Assembly: GCF_048266365.1 (NCBI RefSeq)
Contig: NZ_JBLWZP010000009.1
Location: 79,098 to 143,097 of the forward strand
DNA: 64,000 nt
Source: Galbibacter sp048266365
GTDB lineage: Bacteria > Bacteroidota > Bacteroidia > Flavobacteriales > Flavobacteriaceae
Direction of reading: 5' to 3'
In this document: positions 36,464 to 48,300 of the stretch, piece by piece
Layout: every line of letters begins with the position of its first letter
Position numbering within the stretch: position 1 is the stretch's first letter
Program-made: the position numbers and the translations under genes
The notes under the pieces: model-generated
What the model was told of the DNA's origin: nothing
The model's input: the letters and a program-made list of their open reading frames with translations, nothing else
Databases searched by the model: none

Positions 36464-37363
36464 CTATTGTTCCACTATAGGAATATAAATTTCAGTCTTC
36501 CATCCCAAGGCATTCCCTCCTAAGTTAGGGTTGTTAAAAAATTGTTCTACGATCCTATTTGTCAATTGTAGTCCGTGGTTTTCTGCATAGTCATATAGAC
36601 TAAACCAAGCTTGATGGGAGTACATATAATTACCATTAAATGTCGCCTTTAGAGCAGGTCTAGCAGTCATATTCTTGAAATAGATGTCTTTGGAAGCCGG
36701 TAAAGAGGTAACCCCACGTATGGGGAAACAAAAGTCCATATCTATACGATTGGTTTGTTTGTCAAAGGTGTTAACAGTAACCATTGGAAAGCCATCCGAT
36801 TGTAAATCATGTGTAATGATAAACGAATTGATATAATTGTAATAACGCATCATTTGTGCGGCTTTGTTTTGAGGTGTTGTTGTAACGTTTACACAGGCAC
36901 AAGATTTTTTAGGCGTGTGTGATGATCCTAAAATATCTACCTTGAATGTCGATAGGTTTTTGGAAAGGATGGATCTAAAATCGGTAAGCATGGCAACAGC
37001 ATGCTGTTTGAATTCTGTGTTTGAAAAAGGGGCCGTTACTCTATTGTATAAACTATGATCGGGTTCTTTTACACCCACGCTAACAGCTGTAATTGAATCA
37101 TTCACGTTCTCCATGTCCCAGTATAACAAATACTGTTTACCCTTGTAATAGAGTTTTTGTGTGAGTTGTGTGTATAAGGTACTGTCCAATGTTTTGGTAG
37201 CTACCATAGTACTTGCTTTATCCCAATTTGAGATACTGTAATATACCGTTCCGGTACTTGCTTTTTCCGAAAAATTATAGATATAATCAGCTTTCTTAAA
37301 CCCTAGGTACCATATCATGATACAGACCATGATAAGGCTGGTTAACCCAATAATTTTCTTCAT
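36464..37363 (-). CDS. GyrI-like (effector-binding) domain protein with N-terminal anchor
   Basis: A 299-residue protein with an N-terminal hydrophobic segment (about 4-21) that is either a signal peptide or an anchor. The last 150 residues match the GyrI/AraC effector-binding pattern (DFCFPIRG, LKATFNGNYMYSHQAW, WKTEIYIPI), a fold that binds small hydrophobic compounds. The first half resembles polyketide-cyclase/SRPBCC-like strands. Being exported, it is unlikely to bind DNA and more likely binds or carries a small ligand outside the cytoplasm. It is 12 bases after the haloperoxidase-like gene, the last in that operon. Confidence 0.78.
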   Translation of the reverse strand: MKKIIGLTSLIMVCIMIWYLGFKKADYIYNFSEKASTGTVYYSISNWDKASTMVATKTLDSTLYTQLTQKLYYKGKQYLLYWDMENVNDSITAVSVGVKEPDHSLYNRVTAPFSNTEFKQHAVAMLTDFRSILSKNLSTFKVDILGSSHTPKKSCACVNVTTTPQNKAAQMMRYYNYINSFIITHDLQSDGFPMVTVNTFDKQTNRIDMDFCFPIRGVTSLPASKDIYFKNMTARPALKATFNGNYMYSHQAWFSLYDYAENHGLQLTNRIVEQFFNNPNLGGNALGWKTEIYIPIVEQ

Positions 37364-37375
37364 GATTTATCAGGT

Positions 37376-38731
37376 CTATTTTTCTACTACTACCTTTTGA
37401 TTGTTTATTCCTTGCATCCGATTAATGACATGCTCTCCTACACTGATGCCCTGAACAAGCCCTTCTTCAATGGCCGCTGAATAGTGAATCCCTCCATACA
37501 TGCGACTAACGGCCGCTTCTTCTGCTGCTTGATTGAATGAACTAAAGGATCTTACTGGTATTCCGAAAGGGAGTTCGGTATCATCCTCAAAGGCAAAATT
37601 ATCACCAAATATAGAAGTTAATATTGTTGCTGATGCTCCTGAAACTACAGAATGACCACTAGAATATTCAGGGAAGGGTGGGGTTTGAAGGATGGGTTTC
37701 CAATTTTCATCTATATATCGATTGATGACGGTTTCTGGACGTATTAAATTACTTCTGTACTTCTCGTCCCAACAAGAAATGAAACCGTCAAATATACCAA
37801 TGGCTGTCTTGGTGTAGGCAAACAGGGTTTTGCTGAAATCCGCATTATCTTTTCTAGATGCAATTTTAGCAATGCCAATCCAGTGGGCACCCGGGGATAT
37901 TTTTTTTGTGGCAAACATTAGATGGCCTCTAGTTACTGAGACATAAGGATTACAATCCCAAAATTGTGCAATTTCAATACCTTCTGAGGAATCTCCCTCA
38001 GCAGTAATTCTGTTACTCTCATTGTATACTTCTATGACTTGTTTATAAAATTCACTATCCTTTTCCATTGAAAATTCTGGGGGTGGCAGCGGTCTATACT
38101 GGGAGGCTGAGTCGATGACAAGGGTTCGTATTTTATCCCAATGCGGTTCAAGGCCATCCATATATGAAGGAGGTGTAGGCTGCCAACGAGCAGGATCCTC
38201 TGAAATTACGGTAAATTTGGGCATGGTTCGAGTTTGTTTGTAGTTGTCTTTGTCCATCCAAGCCTTTATGTGATGAATAACTTTGTCAGCATATACCTTA
38301 GAGGCTTCAAACTCTCTTTCATTGATTTCTTTCCAACTGCTATAGAGGCTGTCCTGGAATTCTTCAATGCGATTTTCCGAAAAAATAAGACTTTTACTTA
38401 ATTCATTATGCGTAATTATTGCTGCAACCTGATAATTGATTGCCTCAGGGTTTTCAGGTTCGGGTATTGGCTTTAAGTCCTTGACTTTCCCTACCATTGA
38501 TTGGTAATTGGGATCTTCTAAGGCGATAATCTCATAGGCGGCAATATTGGGGTATACAAAGATTCTACTGGCTACAGGTGGTGAAAAAATATCATGAATC
38601 ATGACTTCTACGACTTCATCTATGGAATGATGTAGATCTTCTGTGCTCACATCGATCGGTTTTTCTTTTTTCACGCAAGAGCTCACAACAATTGCAAGAA
38701 TACTTAGGAGGGATAGTGTAATACGTCTCAT
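37376..38731 (-). CDS. Vanadium-dependent haloperoxidase/PAP2-superfamily lipoprotein
   Basis: A 451-residue predicted lipoprotein (lipobox VVSSC, cysteine 19). The PAP2/vanadate-binding motifs are complete: K324-x6-R331-P, a PSGH-like motif at 357-360 (SSGH), and S409-R410-x5-H416. The same site serves vanadium haloperoxidases and acid phosphatases; the long all-helical N-terminal part (YPNIAAYEI, HNELSKSLIFS) is typical of the bacterial haloperoxidase-like group. Halide preference cannot be read. It lies four bases after the third ASPIC/FG-GAP gene, so it is part of the same operon. Confidence 0.9.
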   Translation of the reverse strand: MRRITLSLLSILAIVVSSCVKKEKPIDVSTEDLHHSIDEVVEVMIHDIFSPPVASRIFVYPNIAAYEIIALEDPNYQSMVGKVKDLKPIPEPENPEAINYQVAAIITHNELSKSLIFSENRIEEFQDSLYSSWKEINEREFEASKVYADKVIHHIKAWMDKDNYKQTRTMPKFTVISEDPARWQPTPPSYMDGLEPHWDKIRTLVIDSASQYRPLPPPEFSMEKDSEFYKQVIEVYNESNRITAEGDSSEGIEIAQFWDCNPYVSVTRGHLMFATKKISPGAHWIGIAKIASRKDNADFSKTLFAYTKTAIGIFDGFISCWDEKYRSNLIRPETVINRYIDENWKPILQTPPFPEYSSGHSVVSGASATILTSIFGDNFAFEDDTELPFGIPVRSFSSFNQAAEEAAVSRMYGGIHYSAAIEEGLVQGISVGEHVINRMQGINNQKVVVEK

Positions 38732-38735
38732 CTTC

Positions 38736-41700
38736 TTATTTTTTTAACTTATAAAGTTCGGCTTCCTTATTGTTTATCGTAACGATCAGGTAGTTTTGAT
38801 CATTGACTGTTATGGTGTTCAATTGTGTAACTGCTTTGCTCAACAGATTTAATCCGAGCGCAGGAGTTAAAACTATATTTGTGTTGTTATAAATCATTGC
38901 TCCTGAAAAGGAATCGAAACGTCCGTGATATGGTTTGACGCCAAAATAATTTCCAGCGGCCAAAACCTCTTCCTTACCATCGTTATCAAAATCATAATTT
39001 AAAAACGCAGTGATTGGAGCCATTTGCAACTGAATAGGAAAGGGGTTAAAAACAAATTTTCCATTTTTATTCTCTAGCCAACCGGACTCAAGGGTATGTA
39101 CTTCCAATAGTTCAGCTTTTCTAAGTGACTCTGGAGTGAACACTTCTTCGATGGTTTTTCCTGCAAATGATTCATAAGTGGTGAATTTCTTACGCATTAG
39201 TCGTACCATCTGACTGGAAAGGATATCCAAACCTGCAAGTGTATAGTAAGAACCGTTTTTTTCGGTTGCGATAACGGTTTCAGTTGCACCGTCAGCATCG
39301 AAATCGGAATAATACATTTTCATAGGATATTGGCTTGAGGCTTTGAATTTTGTATTTGTTCCCCAATTTCCTAATAGATAATCTATATCACCATCATTAT
39401 CTATATCAAATGGCGTAATACTTTGCCAAAGGCCATTGAGTTTTTCTTTTAGAGGCTGTATTTCTTCCAATACACCATTGTTGTTCTTGAAAAATTTCGG
39501 TGCCATCCATTCTCCTACCACAATCAGATCCTTGATGCCGTCATTGTCAAAGTCGTCCCAAACTGCATCTGTGACCATACCTGATTTTTGCAGTTGGTTA
39601 TTTTCGAGTATACTGAAAGCGCCATTGGTATTCTCAAGTAAGTATGAATTAGGAATATTGCCAAAGTCGTTGTTTACGGCATTGCTACCTACAAATAGGT
39701 CAATGTCTCCATCGTTGTCAAAGTCATTTGACCTTACTATTGAAGCGTTTTCAAAATACTCAGGAAGTTCAACGCTACGCATCCCGTTTTCATTTTGTAT
39801 GAAAAATGCATCGAGTAGGGGAGCCATTCTGTTGTAGTATTCACCACCGCCGGATCCCATGAAGATGTCATTTTTACCATCGTTATTGGCATCAAAAATT
39901 GCAGCAGTCACCACTTCTGTGTCCGTGTTTTTACTAACTTCAAGGTAGTCTGTGGCTATGAAAATGCTATCGGTTTGAATATAAATTTGGATTGGGTTCC
40001 CTTTGGAACTGCCAAAAAGGATGTCGTCTTTCCCATCATTGTTGAGATCACCCACGGTTGTAGCGGGACCGCGATCGGAAATTTGATATGGTATTAATTT
40101 CTGGCGGTTGAAATCAGTGAAATTATTTTCAGAGTGCACGAAATCTACTCCGATATTATCAGGAATCTTTTCGAATAATCTTTCCTTTTTTGTTTTCAGC
40201 AACTCGTAATCGAAGACTTTTCTTTCGGATTCAGGTTCTATAAGGAGGGTCTGGTTCGTCGCTACCTCGCGAAGTTTTTGAAAAGTATTGTCTGGCCATA
40301 TGATCCAAAGTGAATCCACTGTACTCGCTTTTCCGTATCCAAAATGGAGTATAGGCTCGGAAGATGATTGAAAGCCCCGTACGGTATATAATTCTTTATA
40401 TTGGACAACTCCATCAACATAGGAGAAAACCTTGGTGCCTATTCCGAAAGTGTTTTTTGTGCCTGTCTTAAATCGGAGTTTTAAGTAATTACGCTTATCG
40501 TTTATCTTATTAATGTATAGGCTTGCAGGCGAATTAATGTTGTTGGTGACAATATCAATATCCCCATCATTGTCCAGATCACCCATAGCCATAGCAGTAG
40601 TAACTAGGGTGTCATTTTTTATCCAAACTTTTGATCTATCGGCGAAAACCAAGGAATCAGATCCTTCGAAGATATAATTATGAACCTTTCCGCTGGGCAT
40701 CATGTCCAATGCTCTTTTGTCAACCAATCTAGTATTGTCAAGTTTCTTCTTGATATTTTGACTCGATACAAATTTGATATAATCCAGATCATTTGGACGC
40801 CTTGGAATACCATTGGCGACAAACAAGTCCTGTTGGCCATCCTGATTGAAATCTTCAAACAAGGCCGACCAACTCCAATCGGTTGCAGCCACACCGCTTA
40901 ATAGAGCTGTCTCTGTGTACCCTGCCTCTTGTTGGTTTATATGAAGCATATTGCGGGTGAATTGATAATGATAGCCCAATACCTGAGTTCTCATTTTAAG
41001 CATTTGTGGATTGTCGTCCCCTTCAGATGATTTTAAAACTCTTTCATCTTCAGGTAACATGTCCAATGAAAGTAGATCAGGAAAGCCATCGTGATTGATG
41101 TCTGCCACATCGTTCCCCATTGAGAAACGGCTGATGTGTCCAAAATTCTCCTTCAAGCGCTCACTAAATGTACCGTCTGTGTTGTTTATATAATAGTAGT
41201 CATCCTCATGAAAGTCGTTACCCACATAAATATCAGGCCAACCATCTTGATTAAAATCAGCTATAGCAAGACCCAATCCATAGCTATTCACACCGCTGAA
41301 TATACCAGCTTGCTCACTGACATCTGTAAATACACTGCCATCATTGCGAAGTAATTTATCACCGGTTGGGTAGGATCTCTTGTAGCGAAGTTCTACACTC
41401 CCATAAGATTCCTGGGTGTGAACAGCGTGATTTAAGAGATAAATATCAAGGTCGCCGTCATTGTCATAATCCAAAAAGGCGGCTGTTGAACTGTAGGTGT
41501 CAAAATCTAATCCGTATGCTGCGGAACTTTCCGTAAAGGTATTGTCGCCATTGTTGATATAGAGTTCATTGTGTCCTTTGAAACCGTTAATCCCCACAAC
41601 GGCACAAACATAAATATCTAGTAGCCCATCCCCATTAACATCTCCCATAATGGCTCCAGTATTCCAGGTACTGTTGCCTTGTATTCCTGCTGAGCCGGAA

Positions 41701-41987
41701 ATATCTTCAAACTGAAGATTTCCTTTATTGAGGTACAGTTTGTTTTTTTCCTGATTTGATGTAAAGAAAATGTCAGCTAGACCATCGTTGTTGATATCAC
41801 CAATAGCTACTCCACCACCATTGTAGAAGTAAAGGTAATCTAGGATATTCATCTGATCATTTTCGGTTAAGGTATTGATAAAATCGATTCCAGTATCCTG
41901 CGCAGATGGATTGCTAAATAGCTCTCCTTGATCGCTGCAGGCGAATAAGGTTATTAAAATCAAAAGATATGTTGTTGTTTTAATCAT
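38736..41987 (-). CDS. FG-GAP/VCBS-repeat lipoprotein with ASPIC/UnbV domain (paralogue 3)
   Basis: A 1083-residue surface lipoprotein from ATG 41987 (lipobox LFAC, cysteine 17); a longer frame to 42056 lies within the upstream gene. The N-terminal half has repeated Ca-binding DxDNDGDxD-type blades of a beta-propeller (for example GDINNDGLADI). An ASPIC/UnbV domain follows at about residues 485-565 (FGIGTKV, YTVRGFQSSSEP, LHFGYGK), and then a second propeller half (GDLNNDGKDDI, NDFDNDGDIDL). This is the CRTAC1-like plan, with unknown biochemical function. It overlaps the second paralogue by eight bases and is four bases from the haloperoxidase-like gene. Confidence 0.88.
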   Translation of the reverse strand: MIKTTTYLLILITLFACSDQGELFSNPSAQDTGIDFINTLTENDQMNILDYLYFYNGGGVAIGDINNDGLADIFFTSNQEKNKLYLNKGNLQFEDISGSAGIQGNSTWNTGAIMGDVNGDGLLDIYVCAVVGINGFKGHNELYINNGDNTFTESSAAYGLDFDTYSSTAAFLDYDNDGDLDIYLLNHAVHTQESYGSVELRYKRSYPTGDKLLRNDGSVFTDVSEQAGIFSGVNSYGLGLAIADFNQDGWPDIYVGNDFHEDDYYYINNTDGTFSERLKENFGHISRFSMGNDVADINHDGFPDLLSLDMLPEDERVLKSSEGDDNPQMLKMRTQVLGYHYQFTRNMLHINQQEAGYTETALLSGVAATDWSWSALFEDFNQDGQQDLFVANGIPRRPNDLDYIKFVSSQNIKKKLDNTRLVDKRALDMMPSGKVHNYIFEGSDSLVFADRSKVWIKNDTLVTTAMAMGDLDNDGDIDIVTNNINSPASLYINKINDKRNYLKLRFKTGTKNTFGIGTKVFSYVDGVVQYKELYTVRGFQSSSEPILHFGYGKASTVDSLWIIWPDNTFQKLREVATNQTLLIEPESERKVFDYELLKTKKERLFEKIPDNIGVDFVHSENNFTDFNRQKLIPYQISDRGPATTVGDLNNDGKDDILFGSSKGNPIQIYIQTDSIFIATDYLEVSKNTDTEVVTAAIFDANNDGKNDIFMGSGGGEYYNRMAPLLDAFFIQNENGMRSVELPEYFENASIVRSNDFDNDGDIDLFVGSNAVNNDFGNIPNSYLLENTNGAFSILENNQLQKSGMVTDAVWDDFDNDGIKDLIVVGEWMAPKFFKNNNGVLEEIQPLKEKLNGLWQSITPFDIDNDGDIDYLLGNWGTNTKFKASSQYPMKMYYSDFDADGATETVIATEKNGSYYTLAGLDILSSQMVRLMRKKFTTYESFAGKTIEEVFTPESLRKAELLEVHTLESGWLENKNGKFVFNPFPIQLQMAPITAFLNYDFDNDGKEEVLAAGNYFGVKPYHGRFDSFSGAMIYNNTNIVLTPALGLNLLSKAVTQLNTITVNDQNYLIVTINNKEAELYKLKK

Positions 41988-44900
41988 TGATTTTAAATAG
42001 TTTAGGGTTCTGATTGTTGATGGCCAGAATGAGGAATTGATTACCGGAACTATCATTTAGAAATTGGATTTTTTTCACCTCACCTTTGACGTGTAACCCT
42101 GAGGTGTTATAATCTTGCCATTCAAAGTTACCCGTTCCGTCTCCTAACAAAACACTACCGTAATTAGCATCAAGTCTTGAAAATTGTGGTTTAAAACCAT
42201 AGGTGTTCCCAGCCATGATTAAATCCAAATGCCCATCATTATTAATGTCTTTACAACTGATACCACAAACACAAGAGAACTGTACGCGTTTATCGAGTTT
42301 TTTGACTTGAAAATCTCCAGCGCCCTTATTCCATGCGATGATCGATTCTGAAAGTGAAACTGTTTTTACTATAGATTGATTCATCTTTTGCTCCGAAAAT
42401 AGCTCTTGTATGGATTTTCCGGAATACTGAGATGCTTTGATATTCTGTTTCTTTAAGGAGCTTAGTTGTGCCGTAAGTTCTGACTTCATGTGGATAGGCT
42501 TGTCCTTTCCTTCAATAGTTCTTGTGGTGATTTGCTCAATAGTTCCGTTGTCGTCAAAATCGTTAATATACATTTTCATTGGGGCTTCACTAGAAGGCTT
42601 GTAGGCAATATTACTTCCCATGTTTCCAAGGATAAGATCAATTTTCCCATCATTATCCAAATCTGCAGCTTCAATTGTATTCCACCATCCTCCATATTGA
42701 TCAAGTGCGGTGGATTTATGGGAGAGTTGTCTGCCAGAATTTTCAAACACCATCGGAGCCATCCAATCCCCGACCAATACCAAACTTTTTTTAGTTCGGT
42801 CACCATCAAGGGCAACCCATATTGCATCTGTTACCATTCCGGCTTCTTTTAGATCATAGGCTATGCTTTCTGTTACGTTGATAAATGTTCCATCACCTTG
42901 ATTTTCGAGAAGCAAATGTTTTGGGTTGATGCCATAAATACCCGGAACGCTTCTAGATCCGATGAACACATCGACATCGCCATCCCCATCAAAGTCGTAG
43001 GGAGCGATAACTGAAGTATTGTGATAGGTTGTTGGAAGCTCCTGACTACTTTTTGTAAAATTACCCTTGCCATCATTGATGTATAACCTGGTTCTATATT
43101 GTAATGCATTCACCTCTTCGTTTCCGCCCGAACCTACCATGAGATCCAAATGACCGTCGTCGTTGACGTCAAAAAATGAAGCGGCAGTGTCTTCCAATAA
43201 ACGATCCTTTAAGAAATCCACTTGTTCAGTTTTTACAAAATCGCCATTTCCTTTATGCAGGTATAGTATCCCAGGCTGATTTTTGGCTCCTCCAATATAA
43301 ATATCTTCATTACCATCCCCGTTTACATCCCCAACTGCCAAAGAAGGTCCCTCACGAGAAGTCATCTTAGAAATCATTCCTTCAAAGTCAAAATCTACAA
43401 ATGTATTTTCCTTGTGAGCTTCGAAGTTGTTTGCCTCGGACTCTGTTAGCAAGGGCTTTAAAACACTTTGAATACTGTAATCATATTTTTCAGTAGCCTC
43501 TGCTTGACTCAATTGGAGCTGTTGGTTTGTGCTGATACTATCGAGTTTAACGGTGTAATCGTTTGGCCATACCACTCGGATGGAATCAATCACTGATGTA
43601 CTACCAACTCCCAAGGTGACTGTATAATCCATGGACGACTGAAAGCCGCGATAGGGTATATGTTCATATAAAAGAGTCTGGTCGTCATAATACAAATTAA
43701 CCGTGGTACCGATTGCAAAAGTGTTGGGTTTCTCACCAGTCAATTTTAGTTTGATATAATTATTCTCGGTTTGTTTTTCACTATTGTTTCTGTAAACAAA
43801 GCTTTGCATATTGACATTATTGACAATCAAGTCTAAATCTCCATCATTATCTAAATCTCCATAAGCTACTCCATTAGACATCCCTGGAGTGCTTAAGCCC
43901 CACTGAGCTGCTTTATTAGTGAAGGTAAGATCTTTGTTGTTTTTGAATGCATAATTAGGGATGGGGGTAGAAGGCATTTTTGTAAGGATGGAGTCAATGG
44001 CTTGTTTTTGCCCGGTTAATGCCATTCTCTGGATAATTTCATTGGCAAAAAAATCTACAAAATCAATATCTGTTAGGTCGTGATTAATACCATTTGCAAC
44101 ATAGATATCTCTATAACCATCGTTATCCATATCGAAGAGCACACCTCCCCAACTCCAGTCTGTCTTACCGACGCCACTGTAATAGGCAATTTCTGAAAAA
44201 GAACCGTTTCCGTTATTGAGTTGAAGTGTGTTTTGCATGAACTGTTGATAGAAGTCCTTGCTTTGTTTGAGTTTGAAAATATTATAACCCTCATAAATCG
44301 TTACAGTTTTTGCTCGTGTATCTCCCTCAGGAAGCATGTCGGTTATAAAAATATCCGTCAAGCCATCGTTGTTGATATCCGCCATATCCACACCCATCGA
44401 TGATAAACTTAAATGGGAAGTCCAATTTTTAATTTCTTCACTAAAAGTGCCGTCTTGATTGTTGATATATAAATAGTCACGTTCATAGAAGTCGTTGGAT
44501 ACATAAATGTCAGGATAACCATCGTTGTTGATATCGCTTATCATAACCCCTAGACCAAAACCTATTAAACTACCATATATACCGGCCTGTTCACTGACGT
44601 CTGTAAATTTATTGCCGTCGTTTCTCAATAGCATATCTCCAACCCCTCTAAAAATATCCGGAATACCTTCCCAGTTTTGGGCTCTGACCTCCCGTTGACC
44701 TGCGTAACCGAGGCTACTTACAGGGATATTACTATTGTTCAAGATGTAGGCATCCAAATCTCCATCTTTATCATAATCAAAAAATACCGCATGAGTGGTA
44801 AATCCACTTTCTGCCAAATTGTATTCTTCGGCTTTTTCGGTAAAGGTTAAGTCGCCATTATTTATATACAGATCGTTGTTGTGGTTATTGCCTTCCATAT

Positions 44901-45354
44901 TTCCAGCATTAGAAACATATATATCCAAAAGGCCATCGTTGTTGATGTCCACCATTGTCACACCAGTTGACCAGGGTTTGTCTCCACCTACGCCTGCTTT
45001 ATCTGTGATGTCTTCAAATTTAAAATCACCCTTATTGAGATAAAGTCTGTTTTTTTCCATGTTGGCTGTCAGATAGATATCAGCAAGACCATCGTTGTTA
45101 ATATCGCCTATGGCAACTCCACCGCCATTGTAGAAGTTTCTGTATTTGAAAATATTAAAGTCTTTTTGATTTTCGATCTTATTGATAAAATCAATACCGC
45201 TCTCCTGGGAAGAAACTAATGTAAAAAGCATCTCTTCTTGCTCTAGCCCATTTACTGTTGTCTGTTTTTTATCACAAGAAAACAGGAGGCATAAAAAACT
45301 AAGACTTAAGACTGTCTTTATCGAATGGGAGTATAGCGTTGTATTGTGCTTCAT
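41980..45354 (-). CDS. FG-GAP/VCBS-repeat lipoprotein with ASPIC/UnbV domain (paralogue 2)
   Basis: A 1124-residue lipoprotein (lipobox LLFSC, cysteine 27) with the same order as its neighbours: propeller blades (GDINNDGLADIYL, DYDKDGDLDAY), the ASPIC/UnbV domain near 525-605 (FAIGTTVNLY, YRGFQSSMDYT), then further blades (GDVNGDGNEDI, DFDGDGDVDVF). The three paralogues are clearly related but not recent copies, since long identical stretches are lacking. Its start overlaps the stop of paralogue 1 by one base. Such proteins are often mis-annotated as RNA-binding; nothing here supports that. Confidence 0.88.
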   Translation of the reverse strand: MKHNTTLYSHSIKTVLSLSFLCLLFSCDKKQTTVNGLEQEEMLFTLVSSQESGIDFINKIENQKDFNIFKYRNFYNGGGVAIGDINNDGLADIYLTANMEKNRLYLNKGDFKFEDITDKAGVGGDKPWSTGVTMVDINNDGLLDIYVSNAGNMEGNNHNNDLYINNGDLTFTEKAEEYNLAESGFTTHAVFFDYDKDGDLDAYILNNSNIPVSSLGYAGQREVRAQNWEGIPDIFRGVGDMLLRNDGNKFTDVSEQAGIYGSLIGFGLGVMISDINNDGYPDIYVSNDFYERDYLYINNQDGTFSEEIKNWTSHLSLSSMGVDMADINNDGLTDIFITDMLPEGDTRAKTVTIYEGYNIFKLKQSKDFYQQFMQNTLQLNNGNGSFSEIAYYSGVGKTDWSWGGVLFDMDNDGYRDIYVANGINHDLTDIDFVDFFANEIIQRMALTGQKQAIDSILTKMPSTPIPNYAFKNNKDLTFTNKAAQWGLSTPGMSNGVAYGDLDNDGDLDLIVNNVNMQSFVYRNNSEKQTENNYIKLKLTGEKPNTFAIGTTVNLYYDDQTLLYEHIPYRGFQSSMDYTVTLGVGSTSVIDSIRVVWPNDYTVKLDSISTNQQLQLSQAEATEKYDYSIQSVLKPLLTESEANNFEAHKENTFVDFDFEGMISKMTSREGPSLAVGDVNGDGNEDIYIGGAKNQPGILYLHKGNGDFVKTEQVDFLKDRLLEDTAASFFDVNDDGHLDLMVGSGGNEEVNALQYRTRLYINDGKGNFTKSSQELPTTYHNTSVIAPYDFDGDGDVDVFIGSRSVPGIYGINPKHLLLENQGDGTFINVTESIAYDLKEAGMVTDAIWVALDGDRTKKSLVLVGDWMAPMVFENSGRQLSHKSTALDQYGGWWNTIEAADLDNDGKIDLILGNMGSNIAYKPSSEAPMKMYINDFDDNGTIEQITTRTIEGKDKPIHMKSELTAQLSSLKKQNIKASQYSGKSIQELFSEQKMNQSIVKTVSLSESIIAWNKGAGDFQVKKLDKRVQFSCVCGISCKDINNDGHLDLIMAGNTYGFKPQFSRLDANYGSVLLGDGTGNFEWQDYNTSGLHVKGEVKKIQFLNDSSGNQFLILAINNQNPKLFKIND

Positions 45355-48300
45355 TATCGTGATTTTTTAAGAAAAACAGTTTTATTATTGTTGATAGTGA
45401 TCATATAATTGACGGTATCTTGAATTCTTATGGTATTGATGTTTCTTGCAGGCCCCGGGATGTCAAAATTCTGTTCATGAATTACTTCAAAGAATCCCTT
45501 TTGATCATTGCGAAGGATCAGCCCATGAAGTGCATCAAGCCTTCCTAATTGGGTGCTGATCTCATAATTATTTCCAACCAGTAGTAGGTCGGCAAAACCA
45601 TCCTGATCAAAGTCGTCTTTTTTAATATCAAAAACACTCGATGTCTGAGCCATAAAAGGAAGTGGATGTGGTGAGAAGTTATTAAATCCATCATTTTCAA
45701 AATAGACAGATGCTAAAACAAAGGTTTGTTTTTTATAAGCATTCTCTATCTTTTCCTTGTCAAAAAGTTCATCAAAGCCGGCATTGGCAAAATCACTATA
45801 AGAAAGAAATTTCTTGTTCAGCATTGGAATTTGCTTGACAAGTTCACTTTTTGAAGAAAAGGTAGTTTCTGTATCCTGATAAAAATAGGTGATAACAGGC
45901 TCCTCCTGTCCATTGTCATCAAAATCGTTTCTATATAGCGTAATAGGCTGTGTTTCTGAGGCTTTTAACCGGGTGTTCAATCCCCAATTTCCAGCGATGA
46001 TATCCATGTCACCGTCCTTGTCAAAATCCCCTACTTCTAGTGAATTCCACCAGCCATTAGTTTTAGATAAGTTGCTGTTGAGTGGTTTTAGACTCTTTCC
46101 ATCATTAATGAAGATTGAAATAGGCATCCAATGTCCCGCTACTACAGCGTCCATGTATGTGTCATTGTTAAGATCTATCCACTTGAGATCTTGTACTAAG
46201 CCGATGTTTTGAAACTCTGGCGCATAGGTTTCGGTAATATCCTCAAAGACACCTTGTCCGTTATTTTGAAAGATATATTGTTTTGGGGTTTTACCAAATT
46301 CCCTCGGGATCCCATTGGAAGTAATGCATAAATCAAGATCCCCATCATTATCAATATCAACCGCAGTTACTGTTGAAGCATGGATAAATACGTCCTTGAA
46401 CGCAATACTGTCTCGGACCATTTTTCCATCAAGATTGATGTACAGCCTTGGAGATAGTGGTTCTCCTGTAATGAATTCGTTTCCTGCGCTGACCACAATT
46501 AAATCTTGATCACCGTCTGCGTCAGCATCAAAAAAGAGATTGTCCACGTCTTCGCTTATGGCGTCTTTGTCAAAGAGATCTTTTTGAGTGGATTGAAATG
46601 TTCCATCAGCTTGTTGAAGAAATAATTCCGATGCTTGTGCTTTGGCGCCACCAATAAAGAAGTCTTCCAGGCCATCATTATTTACATCAGCCACTGTAGT
46701 TTTTGGACCTTGATTGGTGTTTGCAAAAGGAATTAGCGGATCTCTGTTGAATTCAATTGAGGTATGATCTTTATGCAGAAAATCAACTGGAGATTTTCTG
46801 TTTTTTAATAATCCCGAAATTTCATTAGGGCGGATATTCTCGTATTTGGAAAGTGCCTTTTTATAATCGACAACCAGGGTAGTGTCGATTGGTTGATGGT
46901 ATATTTTTTCAAACCTTCTATCTGGCCAAATTATATGTACCGAATCTATGGTTGTGCTTTTTCCGATTCCAAAATGAAGTTCGGGAGTTACCGCAGACAT
47001 AAAGCCCCGGCTAGTGTAATTTTCGCTACTAATGGATTTGTCGCCCGTATAGACAGTGGCTTTAGCCCCAATGGCAAAACGGTTCTGCTCACTCCCCTTG
47101 AATTTTATTTTTAGATAATGATGGTCAGGCAGCATTTGATCAGTATTGTTTTTTATAATCATCGCAGGTTCATTTACATTATTGACGACAAGGTCCAAAT
47201 CACCGTCATTGTCTAAATCTACATACACACTTCCATTACTATAGGATGGGATTTTTGAAAACCACTCTTCCGTCATATCAGTAAAGCTGTTATCTCCGTT
47301 ATTTTGAAATAGATAGTTTGGGATATGTTTTGTCGGAATCTTGTCAATGAAAGCCATATCTTGGGGACCCATACCTTTTTTTAACCGACTTTGAATATGT
47401 TCATTTGCGATAAAACTGATAAAATCCATGTCATTAGTCGCACCTATGATACCATTTGAGATAAACACATCCTTAAAACCATCATTGTTTAGGTCAGCCA
47501 ATAAAGGTGCCCATGACCATTCGGTTGATGCGATGCCGCTTAAAAATGCGGTTTCGTGAAAATACTGCCCGCCGTTGTTGATATGCAAAGTGTTTTGCAT
47601 GAATTGTGGAGCGTAACCATTTTTTAAATAACTGCTATAGATTTGATAGTTGTATTCCGTCCCCGAAGTTTTGTAACTCTTTAAATCTTGGGGAAGCATA
47701 TCTGCAGAAACGATATCAGTGTAACCGTCATTGTTAATATCTGCAATATCATTGCCCATGGAAAAATGGGTAGTGTGCCCAAATTTTGTTTCGTTGTTGG
47801 CTATAACCTCTTTAAATGTTCCGTCTTTTTGATTGGTATAGAGGTAATCGTTTTCAAAGAAATCATTACCAATGTAGATATCCGGATAGCCGTCGTTGTT
47901 AAGATCAGATATTGAAACACCAAGTCCGTAACCAATTCCTCCTTGGTGAATACCCGATTCTTGAGAAACATCAATGAAAATTCCGTTGTCATTTCTAAGG
48001 AGCATATCGCCTGCTAAGGAATCGATTTCATACCTTTTCTTTCCACTGCCGTAATTACGATTAGGGTATAAGGAGTGGTTTAGTAGGTACATGTCCAAAT
48101 CTCCGTCAAGGTCATAATCGAAAAAAGTAGCTTGTGTGGCGTAGGAGTGTATGTTGAGTTTATATTTTTCTGATTCCTCTACAAATCGAGGGATGCCCTC
48201 ACTGTTGGGGCCTTGGTTTATATACAACAGGTTATGTGACTTGATTTCCGATAGGTTACCGACCCTACAAACGTAAATATCCATCCAACCATCATTATTA